In this document: piece after piece, positions 26,585-36,555 of the stretch
Position numbering within the stretch: the stretch's first letter is position 1
Layout of the letters: each line of letters opens with the position of its first letter
Assembly (NCBI RefSeq): GCF_013149295.1
Contig: NZ_JABGCB010000017.1
Span: 43,247-107,246 of the forward strand
Direction: 5' to 3'
Length of the DNA: 64,000 nt
Source: Novosphingobium sp. SG751A
GTDB lineage: Bacteria; Pseudomonadota; Alphaproteobacteria; Sphingomonadales; Sphingomonadaceae
Position numbers and translations under genes: made by a program
Notes under the pieces: model-generated
What the model was told of the DNA's origin: nothing
The model's database searches: none
Seen by the model: only the letters and a program-made list of their open reading frames with translations

Positions 26585-27340
26585 TCACCCGGTGAACCAG
26601 CCTAAGACCAGCTTGGCCGTCAGCGCCAGGCTGACTGTCACCAGCAGCGGGCGGATGAATTTCGCCCCCAGCTTGGTGGCCATATGCGATCCGGCCCACG
26701 CCCCGGTCATCGAACCGATCGCCATGCACAGGCCCAGCAGCACCATGATCTGACCGCCGAGGGCAAACACCGCCAGTGAGGCCAGATTGCTGGTCAGGTT
26801 GAACAATTTGGTCAGACCCGTCGCTCGCGTCAGGCCAAAACCGCGCAACGAAACCAGCGTGATGGCAAAGAACTGACCCGTGCCGGGGCCAAAGAAGCCA
26901 TCATAGAATCCGATTCCGCCGGCCACGGGCAGATAGGCTTTCTCGCTGATCTTGGCCTCGCCCTCGTGGTCATGCATCTTGGGGCTGAGCAGCGTATAGG
27001 CCGCCATGGCGATCAGCAGCACCGGCACCAGCAGCTTGAGCACGCCCGGACTGATCCGCTGTACCGCCCATGCGCCCAGCGCCGCGCCCACCAGCACAAA
27101 ACCCACCGCCGCCAGATTGGGCCGCAGCGCAAACAGGCCCGCCCGGTGATAGCGCCATGTGGCCAGCGCTGTCCCGCTGCACGATTGCAGCTTGTTCGTG
27201 CCCAGCACCATCGCCGGGGGCAGGCCCGCATAGATCAGAGCGGGCACTGTGATCAGCCCACCGCCGCCTGCCACCGCATCAACAAATCCCGCCACCGCCG
27301 CAACCCCGGTCAGCGCGGGATACATCGGGTCAATGGTCAC
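26585..27340 (-). CDS. TauE/SafE-family anion exporter
   Basis: A 251-residue inner-membrane protein with about eight hydrophobic segments and the internal duplication of the TauE/SafE (DUF81) family: GFVDAVAGGGGLITVPAL in the first half and GFYDGFFGPGTGQFF in the second. Family members export sulfite, sulfoacetate or related anions; the substrate here is unknown. The start is GTG 27340, which overlaps the stop codon of the beta-lactamase gene (GTGA), implying translational coupling. Confidence 0.88.
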   Translation of the reverse strand: MTIDPMYPALTGVAAVAGFVDAVAGGGGLITVPALIYAGLPPAMVLGTNKLQSCSGTALATWRYHRAGLFALRPNLAAVGFVLVGAALGAWAVQRISPGVLKLLVPVLLIAMAAYTLLSPKMHDHEGEAKISEKAYLPVAGGIGFYDGFFGPGTGQFFAITLVSLRGFGLTRATGLTKLFNLTSNLASLAVFALGGQIMVLLGLCMAIGSMTGAWAGSHMATKLGAKFIRPLLVTVSLALTAKLVLGWFTG

Positions 27341-28227
27341 TTGGCGGCCTCGCGGGCGAGGGTGGTGTTCAAACGGTCCTCGAACCGGGCCACGGTCGCG
27401 GCGCAGGCGCCCTTGTCCTCCCAACTCACGCTGCCGGGCGCGCGCATTGCGGCGGCCACCTTGTCATCGGTCAGGGTGTGTTCGGGGTGGCCGGTGATGA
27501 GATAGTCGCAGGGAAATGCTTTGGCCTTGGCGAAGGATTGGCGGAAAGAGGCGACGGCCGAGGCGTGTTCGGGCGCGGAGAAGCGGTAGGTATCGGCCGC
27601 TGTGGCGCTCAGGCTGGCCATGAAGACCATCGCGCGGCACCCGGTCTTGGGCGCGCAGGATTGCCATGTCCAACTGGTCGATCCGGCGGTGTGGCCGGGG
27701 GTGAAGCGGGCGGTGATGACCGTATCGCCCAATTTGATTTGCGCACCATCCCGTATCGCGCGCAGGCGCGTGGGTGCGGGGAAGGGTTTGAGATCGCCGT
27801 TCTGCGGGTCCTCGACCCCGGTCTGCCCCTTGCGCAGCGCGGCCACCGTATAGGGGCTGGCGATCACCGTTGCGCCCGAATCGCGCGCCAGCGCCGCCAC
27901 GCCGCCCGCATGGTCGAAATGCGCCTCGGTAACGAGGATGTAGCGGATGTCTGAGGGCTTATGGCCGAGGCTGCGGATCTGGGCCTTCAACTGGGGCTCG
28001 AATTGCGGCAACCCTGCATCGATCACCACCAGCCCCGCGCCCGTGTCGATCACCGCCGTGTTGAGATGCACCGAACCTGCCATCCATGTCTTGCCATAGA
28101 TCTGGATCGGCGCGCGCGGCTGCATCCAGCGGTCGGTATAGCTGGTGGTGATCGGGCGGGTCAGCGGATCGTCCGCGGCCAAAGCGGGGGCGGCCAGAAG
28201 GGCGAGGAGCAGGGCGGCTTGTTTCAT
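27337..28227 (-). CDS. Subclass B3 metallo-beta-lactamase, variant zinc site
   Basis: A 296-residue secreted hydrolase with a signal peptide (cut near residue 18). The metallo-beta-lactamase fold is shown by TEAHFDHAGG (101-109), PGHTAGS (His179) and ITGHPEH (His247). In standard B3 enzymes the motif is HxHxDH; here the first His is Glu101, so the Zn1 ligands would be Glu101, His103 and His179, with Asp105, His106 and His247 at Zn2. This resembles the glutamate variants noted among sphingomonad B3 enzymes. Activity on beta-lactams or on lactones such as acyl-homoserine lactone cannot be told apart by sequence. It is coupled to the downstream TauE gene. Confidence 0.88.
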   Translation of the reverse strand: MKQAALLLALLAAPALAADDPLTRPITTSYTDRWMQPRAPIQIYGKTWMAGSVHLNTAVIDTGAGLVVIDAGLPQFEPQLKAQIRSLGHKPSDIRYILVTEAHFDHAGGVAALARDSGATVIASPYTVAALRKGQTGVEDPQNGDLKPFPAPTRLRAIRDGAQIKLGDTVITARFTPGHTAGSTSWTWQSCAPKTGCRAMVFMASLSATAADTYRFSAPEHASAVASFRQSFAKAKAFPCDYLITGHPEHTLTDDKVAAAMRAPGSVSWEDKGACAATVARFEDRLNTTLAREAAK

Positions 28228-28302
28228 GGCCGCGACGCTAGACGTCGGACTGGGCTGCGTCCAGATTGCGGGGCTTCGCTTTTCCGCGTAAGGCGCGGGC
28301 CC

Positions 28303-29427
<1,125 letters not shown>

Positions 29428-29505
29428 AGACAAGCTCTGCGAATTTCTTGACGTAAGGAACAAACAGGCGCTCTATTCACCCATGGCCTGATCGGGGGAT
29501 TTGCC

Positions 29506-30072
29506 ATGGGTGAGACAAGCGGCGACTTTCTGATCCGTTACCTTCAGAAAAAGCAGAGCATGGACGATGACGCCCTGCGCATTGCCTTGGCGCAGGACGT
29601 TCATATCAAGCAATGGTCCTATGGCTGGCTGAACAAGGTCTTTTTTGTTCTTGCCATGCTGCTTTCGGTGGCGGTGATGGTCTGGCCCTTGATGGCCGTG
29701 ACGATCAATGCGCGCGGGGTCGATGCCGCCGTGGCGCAGACTGTGGTGACCGCGCTCGACGGCTTCGCGATCTATTTCTATCAGTTTTACAAGAAGCGGC
29801 AGGTTCTGACCGAGAATCTCCTGCGCCGCATCGTCTTTTCCGACCTGCCGGTGGCCAGGCTGGTTGATGCGGTGATCGAAGAGATGAGCCGGATCGATCA
29901 GGGCTTTGGCTTCCCCGCCGGCGGCAAGAAGCATGGCGAAGGTGAGGAGCACCGCCCCGTTCCACCCAGAAATGGACCGTCCAAGCCCAGATCAGGCAAG
30001 GGGTTGATCAATAAACCGACCCCCACCGAACCGATGCCGGGCGCTCCGTCTGTGTCCGATCCGCAACCCTGA
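29506..30072 (+). CDS. Two-TM membrane protein of unknown function
   Basis: A 188-residue product: a soluble N-terminal helix (residues 1-42), two hydrophobic segments (about 44-66 and 78-94), a charged helix (95-130), and a disordered Gly/Pro/Lys-rich tail (132-188). I do not recognise a family; the layout resembles small sensors of the SLATT type, but this is only a shape match. It ends one base before the stop of the convergent small gene. Confidence 0.65.
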   Translation: MGETSGDFLIRYLQKKQSMDDDALRIALAQDVHIKQWSYGWLNKVFFVLAMLLSVAVMVWPLMAVTINARGVDAAVAQTVVTALDGFAIYFYQFYKKRQVLTENLLRRIVFSDLPVARLVDAVIEEMSRIDQGFGFPAGGKKHGEGEEHRPVPPRNGPSKPRSGKGLINKPTPTEPMPGAPSVSDPQP

Positions 30073-30267
30073 TCACGCCGCCGAGGCTACCACCTGCCCG
30101 TCCGGGAGCAGCACCTCAAGCCGTGTGCCCAGATAGCTGGAAAACTGCCCGCTTTTTTCCGCCATGAATCCCGCGCCGATCTTAAAGGCAAAGCGCTGTG
30201 CCGTGGCGAGATCGGGATACCATTTGCCCACGCGGTGGGCGGTGACATAACGATAGAGCTTGTTCAT
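30073..30267 (-). CDS. Small protein of unknown function
   Basis: A 64-residue product from ATG 30267 (MNKLYRYVTA). The sequence is basic and aromatic in its first half, with no membrane segment or signal peptide. The composition and codon use look like genuine coding sequence, and the stop abuts that of the neighbouring gene. No Shine-Dalgarno sequence is evident. The function is unknown. Confidence 0.5.
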   Translation of the reverse strand: MNKLYRYVTAHRVGKWYPDLATAQRFAFKIGAGFMAEKSGQFSSYLGTRLEVLLPDGQVVASAA

Positions 30268-30371
30268 GACATCAGTACGATTCTGATTTGCGTTGGTTCC
30301 GTTCATCGCGGTGAAATGACGGCCCAAGGCGACGATCTGATGACAGAAACAACCCGGAAAAGCTTTGTTAC

Positions 30372-30410
30372 GAAAAAGAAAAAGGGCGGAAAGCCGAAGC
30401 TCTCCACCCT
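30372..30410 (-). terminator. rpsD terminator
   Basis: Read leftward, AGGGTGGAGAGC and GCTTTCCGCCCT (complements of 30399-30410 and 30383-30394) form a 12-bp stem with two G-U pairs and a TTCG tetraloop, followed by TTTTTC. This is a textbook intrinsic terminator, 26 bp after rpsD. Confidence 0.92.
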
Positions 30411-30436
30411 CTGTCTGTTCCCGAAGGAAACGCGAA

Positions 30437-31048
30437 TTAGCGCGAATAGAATTCGACGACCAGATTCGGTTCCATCTTCACCGGATAGGGCACTTCGTCG
30501 AGCGTCGGAACGCGCACGAAGGTCACCTTGTCGGCGTCCTGCGACACATAGTCGGGCACTTCGCGCTCGGGCAGAGCCTGAGCTTCAGCGATCAGGGCCA
30601 TTTCCTTGGCCTTCTTGCCGAGGCTGATCACGTCGCCGGGGCGAACGCGACGCGAGGCGATGTTGCACTTCACGCCGTTCACATAGATGTGACCATGCGA
30701 AACGACCTGACGGGCCGAGAAGATGGTGGGGGCGAACTTCGAGCGGTACACCACCGCGTCCAGGCGCTGTTCGAGCAGACCGATCAGGTTCTGACCGGTG
30801 TCGCCCTTCATGCGCGACGCTTCCTGATAGGTGCTCTTGAACTGCTTTTCGGTGATGTCGCCATAGTAGCCCTTGAGCTTCTGCTTGGCGCGCAGCTGGA
30901 TGCCGAAGTCGGAGATCTTGCTCTTGCGGCGCTGACCGTGCTGGCCGGGGCCATACGAACGGCGGTTCACCGACGACTTGGGACGGCCCCAGATGTTTTC
31001 GCCAAGGCGGCGATCAATCTTGTACTTCGAGGCATGACGCTTCGACAT
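30437..31048 (-). CDS. rpsD: 30S ribosomal protein S4
   Basis: A 203-residue S4, a primary 16S rRNA-binding protein that nucleates assembly of the small-subunit body. The N-terminal domain (RHASKYKIDRRLG) is followed by an S4 RNA-binding domain (LEQRLDAVVYRSKFAPT, residues about 92-155). As in many alphaproteobacteria it is a single gene, away from the alpha operon. AAGGA precedes ATG 31048. Confidence 0.97.
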   Translation of the reverse strand: MSKRHASKYKIDRRLGENIWGRPKSSVNRRSYGPGQHGQRRKSKISDFGIQLRAKQKLKGYYGDITEKQFKSTYQEASRMKGDTGQNLIGLLEQRLDAVVYRSKFAPTIFSARQVVSHGHIYVNGVKCNIASRRVRPGDVISLGKKAKEMALIAEAQALPEREVPDYVSQDADKVTFVRVPTLDEVPYPVKMEPNLVVEFYSR

Positions 31049-31207
31049 ATGCTTCCTTACATTTGCTCTATGGCGCGGGGCGGAATGCCTCGTGCCTTCT
31101 TTCGCCAGCTTGGATGCTGGCTTGTTCCGGCGCGCACCCTGAAGGCCAAAGGCTTTCAGGCGGCCACTGCTTCACCGGACATGCAGGGCCAATGGAATAC
31201 GGCGCCG

Positions 31208-31234
31208 GGTGGGCGCCATCCTTGTGAAGGGGCG
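31208..31234. repeat. Imperfect hairpin between rpsD and trmJ
   Basis: GGGCGCC pairs with GGCGCCC, with an inner CCTT/AAGG stem and a 2-nt bulge, next to GGCGGGAATGACGG, which resembles the end of dispersed palindromes common in sphingomonad genomes. It may be a degenerate repeat or the trmJ terminator. The remaining ~180 bp of this gap shows nothing else. Confidence 0.35.
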
Positions 31235-31259
31235 CCCTTGGCGGGAATGACGGATTTTG

Positions 31260-32060
31260 TCAATCCCCCGTGTTGCCGGATTCGTCTTTCGCCCCTGATG
31301 CGGGAGGGGGCGGGGCGGGCTTGACGCGCGGCGGCGGCGGCACGCCGGGCTGGCGCATCAGCGCGGAGAGAACGCCGCGCATCGTGCGCACTTCCAGATG
31401 GTTCCACGCCGGTTTGGTCAGCATGGTGCGCAAGGTGCGCCGCGTGGCATCGGCCCGCGCCTCGGGAAAATAATAGCCGCGCGGCTCCAGCAGGCTGTCG
31501 AGATGGCCGATCAGCCCTTCCAGATCTTCCTGCGGGGCAGGCGGCAGGATTTCCTCGACCGGAGGTTGTTCCAGCGCGTTTTCGTTATGCAGGCCCTTCG
31601 ACCACTCATAGGCGCACAGGATCACCGCCTGCGCCAGATTGAGCGAGCCGAATTCGGGATTGATCGGTACGGTGATGATCGCGCGGGCCAGCGCCACATC
31701 ATCGGTTTCCAGCCCGGAACGTTCGGGGCCAAAGATGATCGCGCTGCGTCCCGGCTGAGCATGGATTTCGCGCGTGGCGGCCTCAGGCGTCAGCACCGGC
31801 TTGGTCACGCCGCGCTTGCGCACCGTGGTGGCATAGACATGCGGGCAATCGGCCACCGCCTCGGCCAGCGTTTCGAACACCTGCGCCTGTTCCAGCACAA
31901 TGTCGGCGCCGGCGGCCGCTGGTCCTGCGCTGGGGTTTGGCCAGCCATCGCGGGGCGACACCAGCCGCATTTCGACAAGGGCGAAATTGAGCATGGCGCG
32001 CGCCGCCTTGCCGATGTTCTCGCCCAGTTGCGGGCGGACCAGGACGATAACAGGCTTCAT
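31260..32060 (-). CDS. trmJ: tRNA/rRNA 2'-O-methyltransferase, TrmJ type
   Basis: A 266-residue SpoU-family (SPOUT) methyltransferase. The motifs LVRPQLGENIGKAARAM, FGPERSGL (motif 2) and SLNLAQAV (motif 3) form the trefoil-knot AdoMet site. TrmJ methylates the ribose at position 32 of tRNA. The Pro-rich C-terminal tail (after about 240) is an addition. Its start overlaps the nrdR stop by 4 bp (ATGA), so it is the last gene of the rpiB-glyA-nrdR-trmJ unit. Confidence 0.9.
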   Translation of the reverse strand: MKPVIVLVRPQLGENIGKAARAMLNFALVEMRLVSPRDGWPNPSAGPAAAGADIVLEQAQVFETLAEAVADCPHVYATTVRKRGVTKPVLTPEAATREIHAQPGRSAIIFGPERSGLETDDVALARAIITVPINPEFGSLNLAQAVILCAYEWSKGLHNENALEQPPVEEILPPAPQEDLEGLIGHLDSLLEPRGYYFPEARADATRRTLRTMLTKPAWNHLEVRTMRGVLSALMRQPGVPPPPRVKPAPPPPASGAKDESGNTGD

Positions 32061-32521
32061 TTCTTGTGCCCCGCATCACGCACGTTGCCGGCAAATTCCT
32101 CGAAATCGCGCGCTTCGGAAAAGTCGCGATAGACGCTGGCAAAGCGGATATAGGCTACGCTGTCGAGTGCGTGCAGCCCTTCCATCACCATCTCGCCAAT
32201 TGCCTTCGAGGGTACTTCGCTGTCGCCCAGCGTTTCGATTTGGCGCTGAATACCCGAGACAAGCTGGTCCAGCCGTTCCTGCGCGATGCCGCGTTTGCGA
32301 CAGGCCAGCGCGACCGATTGCTCGATCTTGGCGCGGTCAAACGGCTCGCGCTGATCGTTGCTTTTTACCACGGTGATCTCGCGCAATTGCACCCGTTCAA
32401 ATGTGGTGAAACGCGCGCCGCAGCCTTCGCACTGTCGGCGCCGACGGATGGACGTATTGTCCTCCGTCGGGCGCGAATCTTTCACCTGCGTGTTGTCACA
32501 GGCGCAGAACGGACAGCGCAA
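32057..32521 (-). CDS. nrdR: Transcriptional repressor NrdR
   Basis: A 154-residue regulator with a zinc ribbon (Cys3, Cys6, Cys31, Cys34) and an ATP-cone domain (about 49-139). It senses the ATP/dATP ratio and represses ribonucleotide reductase genes at NrdR boxes. It is 3 bp downstream of glyA and overlaps trmJ, an arrangement seen in many alphaproteobacteria. Confidence 0.96.
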   Translation of the reverse strand: MRCPFCACDNTQVKDSRPTEDNTSIRRRRQCEGCGARFTTFERVQLREITVVKSNDQREPFDRAKIEQSVALACRKRGIAQERLDQLVSGIQRQIETLGDSEVPSKAIGEMVMEGLHALDSVAYIRFASVYRDFSEARDFEEFAGNVRDAGHKK

Positions 32522-32524
32522 GGA

Positions 32525-33823
32525 TCAGTAGCCCAGCTTGGGATAGATCGGGAAGCGGGCGCACATTTCGGCGACTTCGGCGGCTACGCGGGCTTCGACC
32601 TGCGCATCGCCTTCGGGGCCATTCTTGCGAAGACCGTCAACCACTTGCGCGATCCACTTGCCGATCTGGGTGAACTCTTCCTCGCGGAAGCCGCGGGTGG
32701 TCCCGGCCGGCGTGCCCAGACGGATGCCGCTGGTCAGCAGGGGCTTTTCGTCGTCGAAGGGGATCGAGTTCTTGTTGCAGGTGATGCTGGCGCGGTCGAG
32801 CGCCTTTTCCGCATGCTTGCCCTTGGCGCCATAGGGGCGCAGATCGACCAGCATCAGGTGGTTGTCGGTGCCGCCCGAGACGATGCCCAGGCCTTCAGCC
32901 TGAAGCGAGGCGGCCAGCGCCTTGGCATTCGCCTTGATCTGGGCCGCATAGGCCTTGAACGAAGGCTGGAGCGCTTCACCGAAAGCTACCGCTTTGGCCG
33001 CGATGATGTGCATCAGCGGGCCGCCCTGAAGGCCGGGGAAGATTGCGCTGTTCAGTTTCTTGGCGATGGCTTCATCGTTCGACAGGATGATGCCCGAACG
33101 CGGGCCGCGCAGCGACTTATGCGTCGTGGTCGTGGTCACATGGGCAAAGGGCACCGGCGAGGGATGCGCGCCGCCGGCAACCAGACCCGAAATGTGGCTC
33201 ATGTCGGCCAGCAAATATGCGCCCACTTCATCGGCAATCGCGCGGAAACCGGCCCAGTCCCATTCACGTGAATAGGCCGTGCCGCCGCAGACGATCAGCT
33301 TGGGCTTGCATTCGCGGGCGATGCGGGCAACCTCTTCCATGTCGATGAGCTGGTTGTCCTCACGCACGCCATAAGGCACCACGTTGAACCACTTGCCGCT
33401 CATGTTCACCGGCGACCCATGCGTCAGATGGCCGCCCGAGTTCAGGTCCAGACCCATGAACGTGTCGCCCGGCGTCAAGAGCGCAAGGAACACGGCCTGG
33501 TTCATCTGGCTGCCCGAATTTGGCTGAACATTGGCGAAAGCGGCGCCGAACAATTCCTTGGCGCGGTCGATGGCAATCGCTTCGATTTCATCGACATATT
33601 CGCAGCCGCCATAGTAGCGGCGGCCCGGATAGCCCTCGGCATACTTGTTGGTCAGGATCGAGCCGGCGGCCTCAAGCACAGCGGTCGAGCAGATGTTCTC
33701 GCTGGCGATCAGCTCGATCTTGTCCTGCTGACGGCCCAGTTCCTTGTTGATCCAGCCAGCGATCACGGGATCGCGATCAGACAGCGTGCCGGTGAAGAAA
33801 TCGTCGGGGCGAATGTCGGTCAT
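32525..33823 (-). CDS. glyA: Serine hydroxymethyltransferase
   Basis: A 432-residue PLP enzyme interconverting serine and glycine with tetrahydrofolate. The PLP-lysine motif VTTTTTHKSLRGPRSG is intact, and the N-terminal ELIASENICS segment is typical. It supplies one-carbon units for purine synthesis (purL is nearby). It is 21 bp downstream of rpiB. Confidence 0.97.
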   Translation of the reverse strand: MTDIRPDDFFTGTLSDRDPVIAGWINKELGRQQDKIELIASENICSTAVLEAAGSILTNKYAEGYPGRRYYGGCEYVDEIEAIAIDRAKELFGAAFANVQPNSGSQMNQAVFLALLTPGDTFMGLDLNSGGHLTHGSPVNMSGKWFNVVPYGVREDNQLIDMEEVARIARECKPKLIVCGGTAYSREWDWAGFRAIADEVGAYLLADMSHISGLVAGGAHPSPVPFAHVTTTTTHKSLRGPRSGIILSNDEAIAKKLNSAIFPGLQGGPLMHIIAAKAVAFGEALQPSFKAYAAQIKANAKALAASLQAEGLGIVSGGTDNHLMLVDLRPYGAKGKHAEKALDRASITCNKNSIPFDDEKPLLTSGIRLGTPAGTTRGFREEEFTQIGKWIAQVVDGLRKNGPEGDAQVEARVAAEVAEMCARFPIYPKLGY

Positions 33824-33844
33824 GGTGGCTTGTCCTTTTGGGGA

Positions 33845-34282
33845 TCAGAAGGTGGGGTTGGTCAGCTTTTCGACGCGGCCGGTGTGGCGGCCGCTGCCGA
33901 AATCGGTGCTGAGGAATGCGGTGAGGCAGGCCTTGGCCATATCGACGCCGGTCAGGCGCGCGCCCATGGCGATGGCATTGGCATTGTTATGTTCGCGGGC
34001 CAGTGCCGCCGAGAGCGGTTCGCCCACCAGCGCGCAGCGCAGCGCCGGGTGGCGGTTGACGGCGATGGAAATGCCGATGCCGCTGCCGCAAAGTGCAACG
34101 CCGAATTCCGCCGCGCCCGATGCCACCGCCTGCGCCAGCTTGTAACCATAGTCGGGGTAGTCCACCCGGTCCTCGGTTTCGGGGCCAAGGTCGTTAACCT
34201 CATGGCCCTCGTCGCGCAGGAACTGGGCGAGTTCGGCCTTGAAGGCAACGGCGGCGTGGTCGGATGCAATAGCGATTTTCAT
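33845..34282 (-). CDS. rpiB: Ribose-5-phosphate isomerase B
   Basis: A 145-residue isomerase of the pentose phosphate pathway. The active-site Cys65 lies in CGSGIGISIAVNRH, and the N-terminal IASDHA segment binds the phosphate. It is the first gene of the leftward unit with glyA, nrdR and trmJ. The 227 bp upstream, up to rpoD, holds only the rpoD terminator and presumably the promoter. Confidence 0.95.
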   Translation of the reverse strand: MKIAIASDHAAVAFKAELAQFLRDEGHEVNDLGPETEDRVDYPDYGYKLAQAVASGAAEFGVALCGSGIGISIAVNRHPALRCALVGEPLSAALAREHNNANAIAMGARLTGVDMAKACLTAFLSTDFGSGRHTGRVEKLTNPTF

Positions 34283-34455
34283 GGGTCTGGCTCATTCCCG
34301 CAGAGTCGTCGTGGCGTCGTCTTGGCGGCTCCTTAGGCGTCAAACCGCGCCATGGCCACCCCCAACAAGGGCCAAAAGTGGCAGTTTTGCGACGTTGGTG
34401 GCCGGTTTGCACCATGGCAGCACTTGCGACGCCACTATCCATCACATTTTCACGA

Positions 34456-34491
34456 AAAAGGGCACGATTCCCAATAGAATCGCGCCCTTTT
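34456..34491 (-). terminator. rpoD terminator
   Basis: Fifteen-base arms (34456-34470 and 34477-34491) pair with a single A-C mismatch around a 6-nt loop. Read leftward, the stem ends in TTTTTC. It is 18 bp after the rpoD stop. Confidence 0.9.
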
Positions 34492-34509
34492 GCATCAAGA
34501 TTTCCGCAA

Positions 34510-36555
34510 TTATTGGTCGAGGAACGACCGCATCTTGCGCGACCGGCTTGGGTGCTTGAGCTTGCGCAGCGCCTTGGCCTCGATCTGACGGATACGTTCG
34601 CGCGTCACGCTGAACTGCTGGCCAACCTCTTCCAAGGTGTGGTCGGTGTTCATGCCGATGCCGAAACGCATACGCAGCACGCGCTCTTCACGCGGCGTCA
34701 GCGACGCCAGAACGCGGGTGACGGTTTCCTTCAGGTTGGACTGGATCGCGGCGTCCACCGGAATGATCGCGTTCTTGTCCTCGATGAAATCACCCAGATG
34801 CGAATCTTCCTCGTCACCGATCGGCGTTTCAAGGGAGATCGGCTCCTTGGCGATCTTCATCACCTTGCGCACCTTTTCGAGCGGCATGCTCAGGCGCTCG
34901 GCCATTTCCTCGGGCGTGGGCTCGCGGCCCTGCTCATGCAGGAACTGGCGGCTGGTGCGGACCAGCTTGTTGATCGTTTCGATCATATGCACCGGAATAC
35001 GGATCGTGCGCGCCTGATCCGCGATGCTGCGCGTGATGGCCTGACGGATCCACCAGGTGGCATAGGTGCTGAACTTATAGCCGCGACGGTATTCGAACTT
35101 GTCGACCGCCTTCATCAGGCCGATGTTGCCTTCCTGAATAAGATCAAGGAATTGCAGGCCACGGTTCGTGTACTTCTTGGCAATCGAGATCACGAGGCGA
35201 AGGTTGGCTTCCACCATTTCCTTCTTGGCGATGCGGGCCTCGCGTTCACCCTTCTGCACCATGTTCACGATGCGGCGGAATTCGGGCAGCGCCATGCCGG
35301 TGTTGCTGGCGATGTCCGAAACCTCGGCGCGGATGCGTTCGACCGCGTCGCCTTCGTTGACGGCAAAGGCCGTCCACTTCTTGTCCTTGCCCTGAACGCT
35401 GGCCAGCCAGTTGTCGTCCAGTTCGCGGCCGACATAGGCTTCAAGGAAGTCCTTGCGGCTGACCTTGTGACGCTCGGCAAGGCGCAGCATCTGACCGCCA
35501 AGCGCCGTCAACCGGCGGTTGAAGGCATAGAGGTTGTCGACCAGATATTCGATCTTCTGGCCGTGGAACTGCACGCTTTCGACCTGCGCTGTCAGGTCTT
35601 CGCGCAATTGCTGATAGGTGCGTTCCTTGTCCGCCGGATAGTCATTGCCGACGGCCATGTATTCCAGCCGCTCTGCCTGCGCCTTTTCAAAGCTGTAGAA
35701 CAGATCGGTGATGAGGGCGAATTTCTCAAGCGCTTCGGGCTTGAGCTGTGCTTCCATCTGGGCGAGCGAGAGGGTGTTATCCTCTTCCTCTTCCTCAACG
35801 GGTCGCTTGGCGCGGCGCTCGATGCCGTCCTCATCCTCCTCGTCGGCGGACTCGGTTTCCTCGATGTCCTCTTCCTCCTTGAAGGAAGGGCCGGCGGTGG
35901 CTTCGGAAATCTCGCCATCGGCTTCTTCGCCGTCTTCCGACAGGTTTTCCGGCTGCGGCTCTTTGGAAAGCATCGCGTCGAGATCGAGGATCTCGCGCAA
36001 CTGCATTTCGCCATTGTTGAGCGCTTCGGACCACTGGATGATGGCGTGGAAGGTGATCGGGCTTTCGCACAGGCCCAGAATCATCGTGTCGCGACCGGCC
36101 TCGATCCGCTTGGCGATGGCGATTTCGCCTTCGCGGCTCAGCAGTTCGACCGCGCCCATCTCACGCAGATACATGCGCACAGGGTCATCGGTCCGCTCGA
36201 CCGTTTCCTTCTTCTTTTCGATGGCCGGACGGTCGGACATCGTCGAATCGGAATCGTCGACATCATCGGCGGCATTGTCATCGGGCTCGGCGGCATCCTC
36301 ATCGCTTTCCACGATGTTGACGCCCATCTCGCTGATGGCGGCCATGATGTCCTCGATCTGGTCGTTCGAGAACTGGTCCTGAGGCAGCGCCTCGTTCAAT
36401 TCGTCATAGGTGATGATGCCGCGGCGCTTGGCGCGGGCGATCAGCTTCTTGATCGAGGCTTCATTGAGGTCGATCAGGGGGGCGTCGCCGCCTTCGCCCT
36501 TGCCGCCATCCGACATGTCCGCGCCAGAAATCTCTTCGTCCATCCTATACGCCAT
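34510..36555 (-). CDS. rpoD: RNA polymerase primary sigma factor (sigma-70)
   Basis: A 681-residue housekeeping sigma factor. The N-terminal region 1.1 is followed by an acidic non-conserved region (about 80-260, with Glu/Asp runs), then region 2 (RRGYKFSTYATWWIRQA, -10 recognition), region 3, and region 4 with the -35 HTH (LEEVGQQFSVTRERIRQIEAKALRKL). The ATG at 36555 touches the dnaG stop with no gap; ATG 36543 is an alternative. Expression is therefore tied to dnaG unless an internal promoter exists. Confidence 0.97.
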   Translation of the reverse strand: MAYRMDEEISGADMSDGGKGEGGDAPLIDLNEASIKKLIARAKRRGIITYDELNEALPQDQFSNDQIEDIMAAISEMGVNIVESDEDAAEPDDNAADDVDDSDSTMSDRPAIEKKKETVERTDDPVRMYLREMGAVELLSREGEIAIAKRIEAGRDTMILGLCESPITFHAIIQWSEALNNGEMQLREILDLDAMLSKEPQPENLSEDGEEADGEISEATAGPSFKEEEDIEETESADEEDEDGIERRAKRPVEEEEEDNTLSLAQMEAQLKPEALEKFALITDLFYSFEKAQAERLEYMAVGNDYPADKERTYQQLREDLTAQVESVQFHGQKIEYLVDNLYAFNRRLTALGGQMLRLAERHKVSRKDFLEAYVGRELDDNWLASVQGKDKKWTAFAVNEGDAVERIRAEVSDIASNTGMALPEFRRIVNMVQKGEREARIAKKEMVEANLRLVISIAKKYTNRGLQFLDLIQEGNIGLMKAVDKFEYRRGYKFSTYATWWIRQAITRSIADQARTIRIPVHMIETINKLVRTSRQFLHEQGREPTPEEMAERLSMPLEKVRKVMKIAKEPISLETPIGDEEDSHLGDFIEDKNAIIPVDAAIQSNLKETVTRVLASLTPREERVLRMRFGIGMNTDHTLEEVGQQFSVTRERIRQIEAKALRKLKHPSRSRKMRSFLDQ

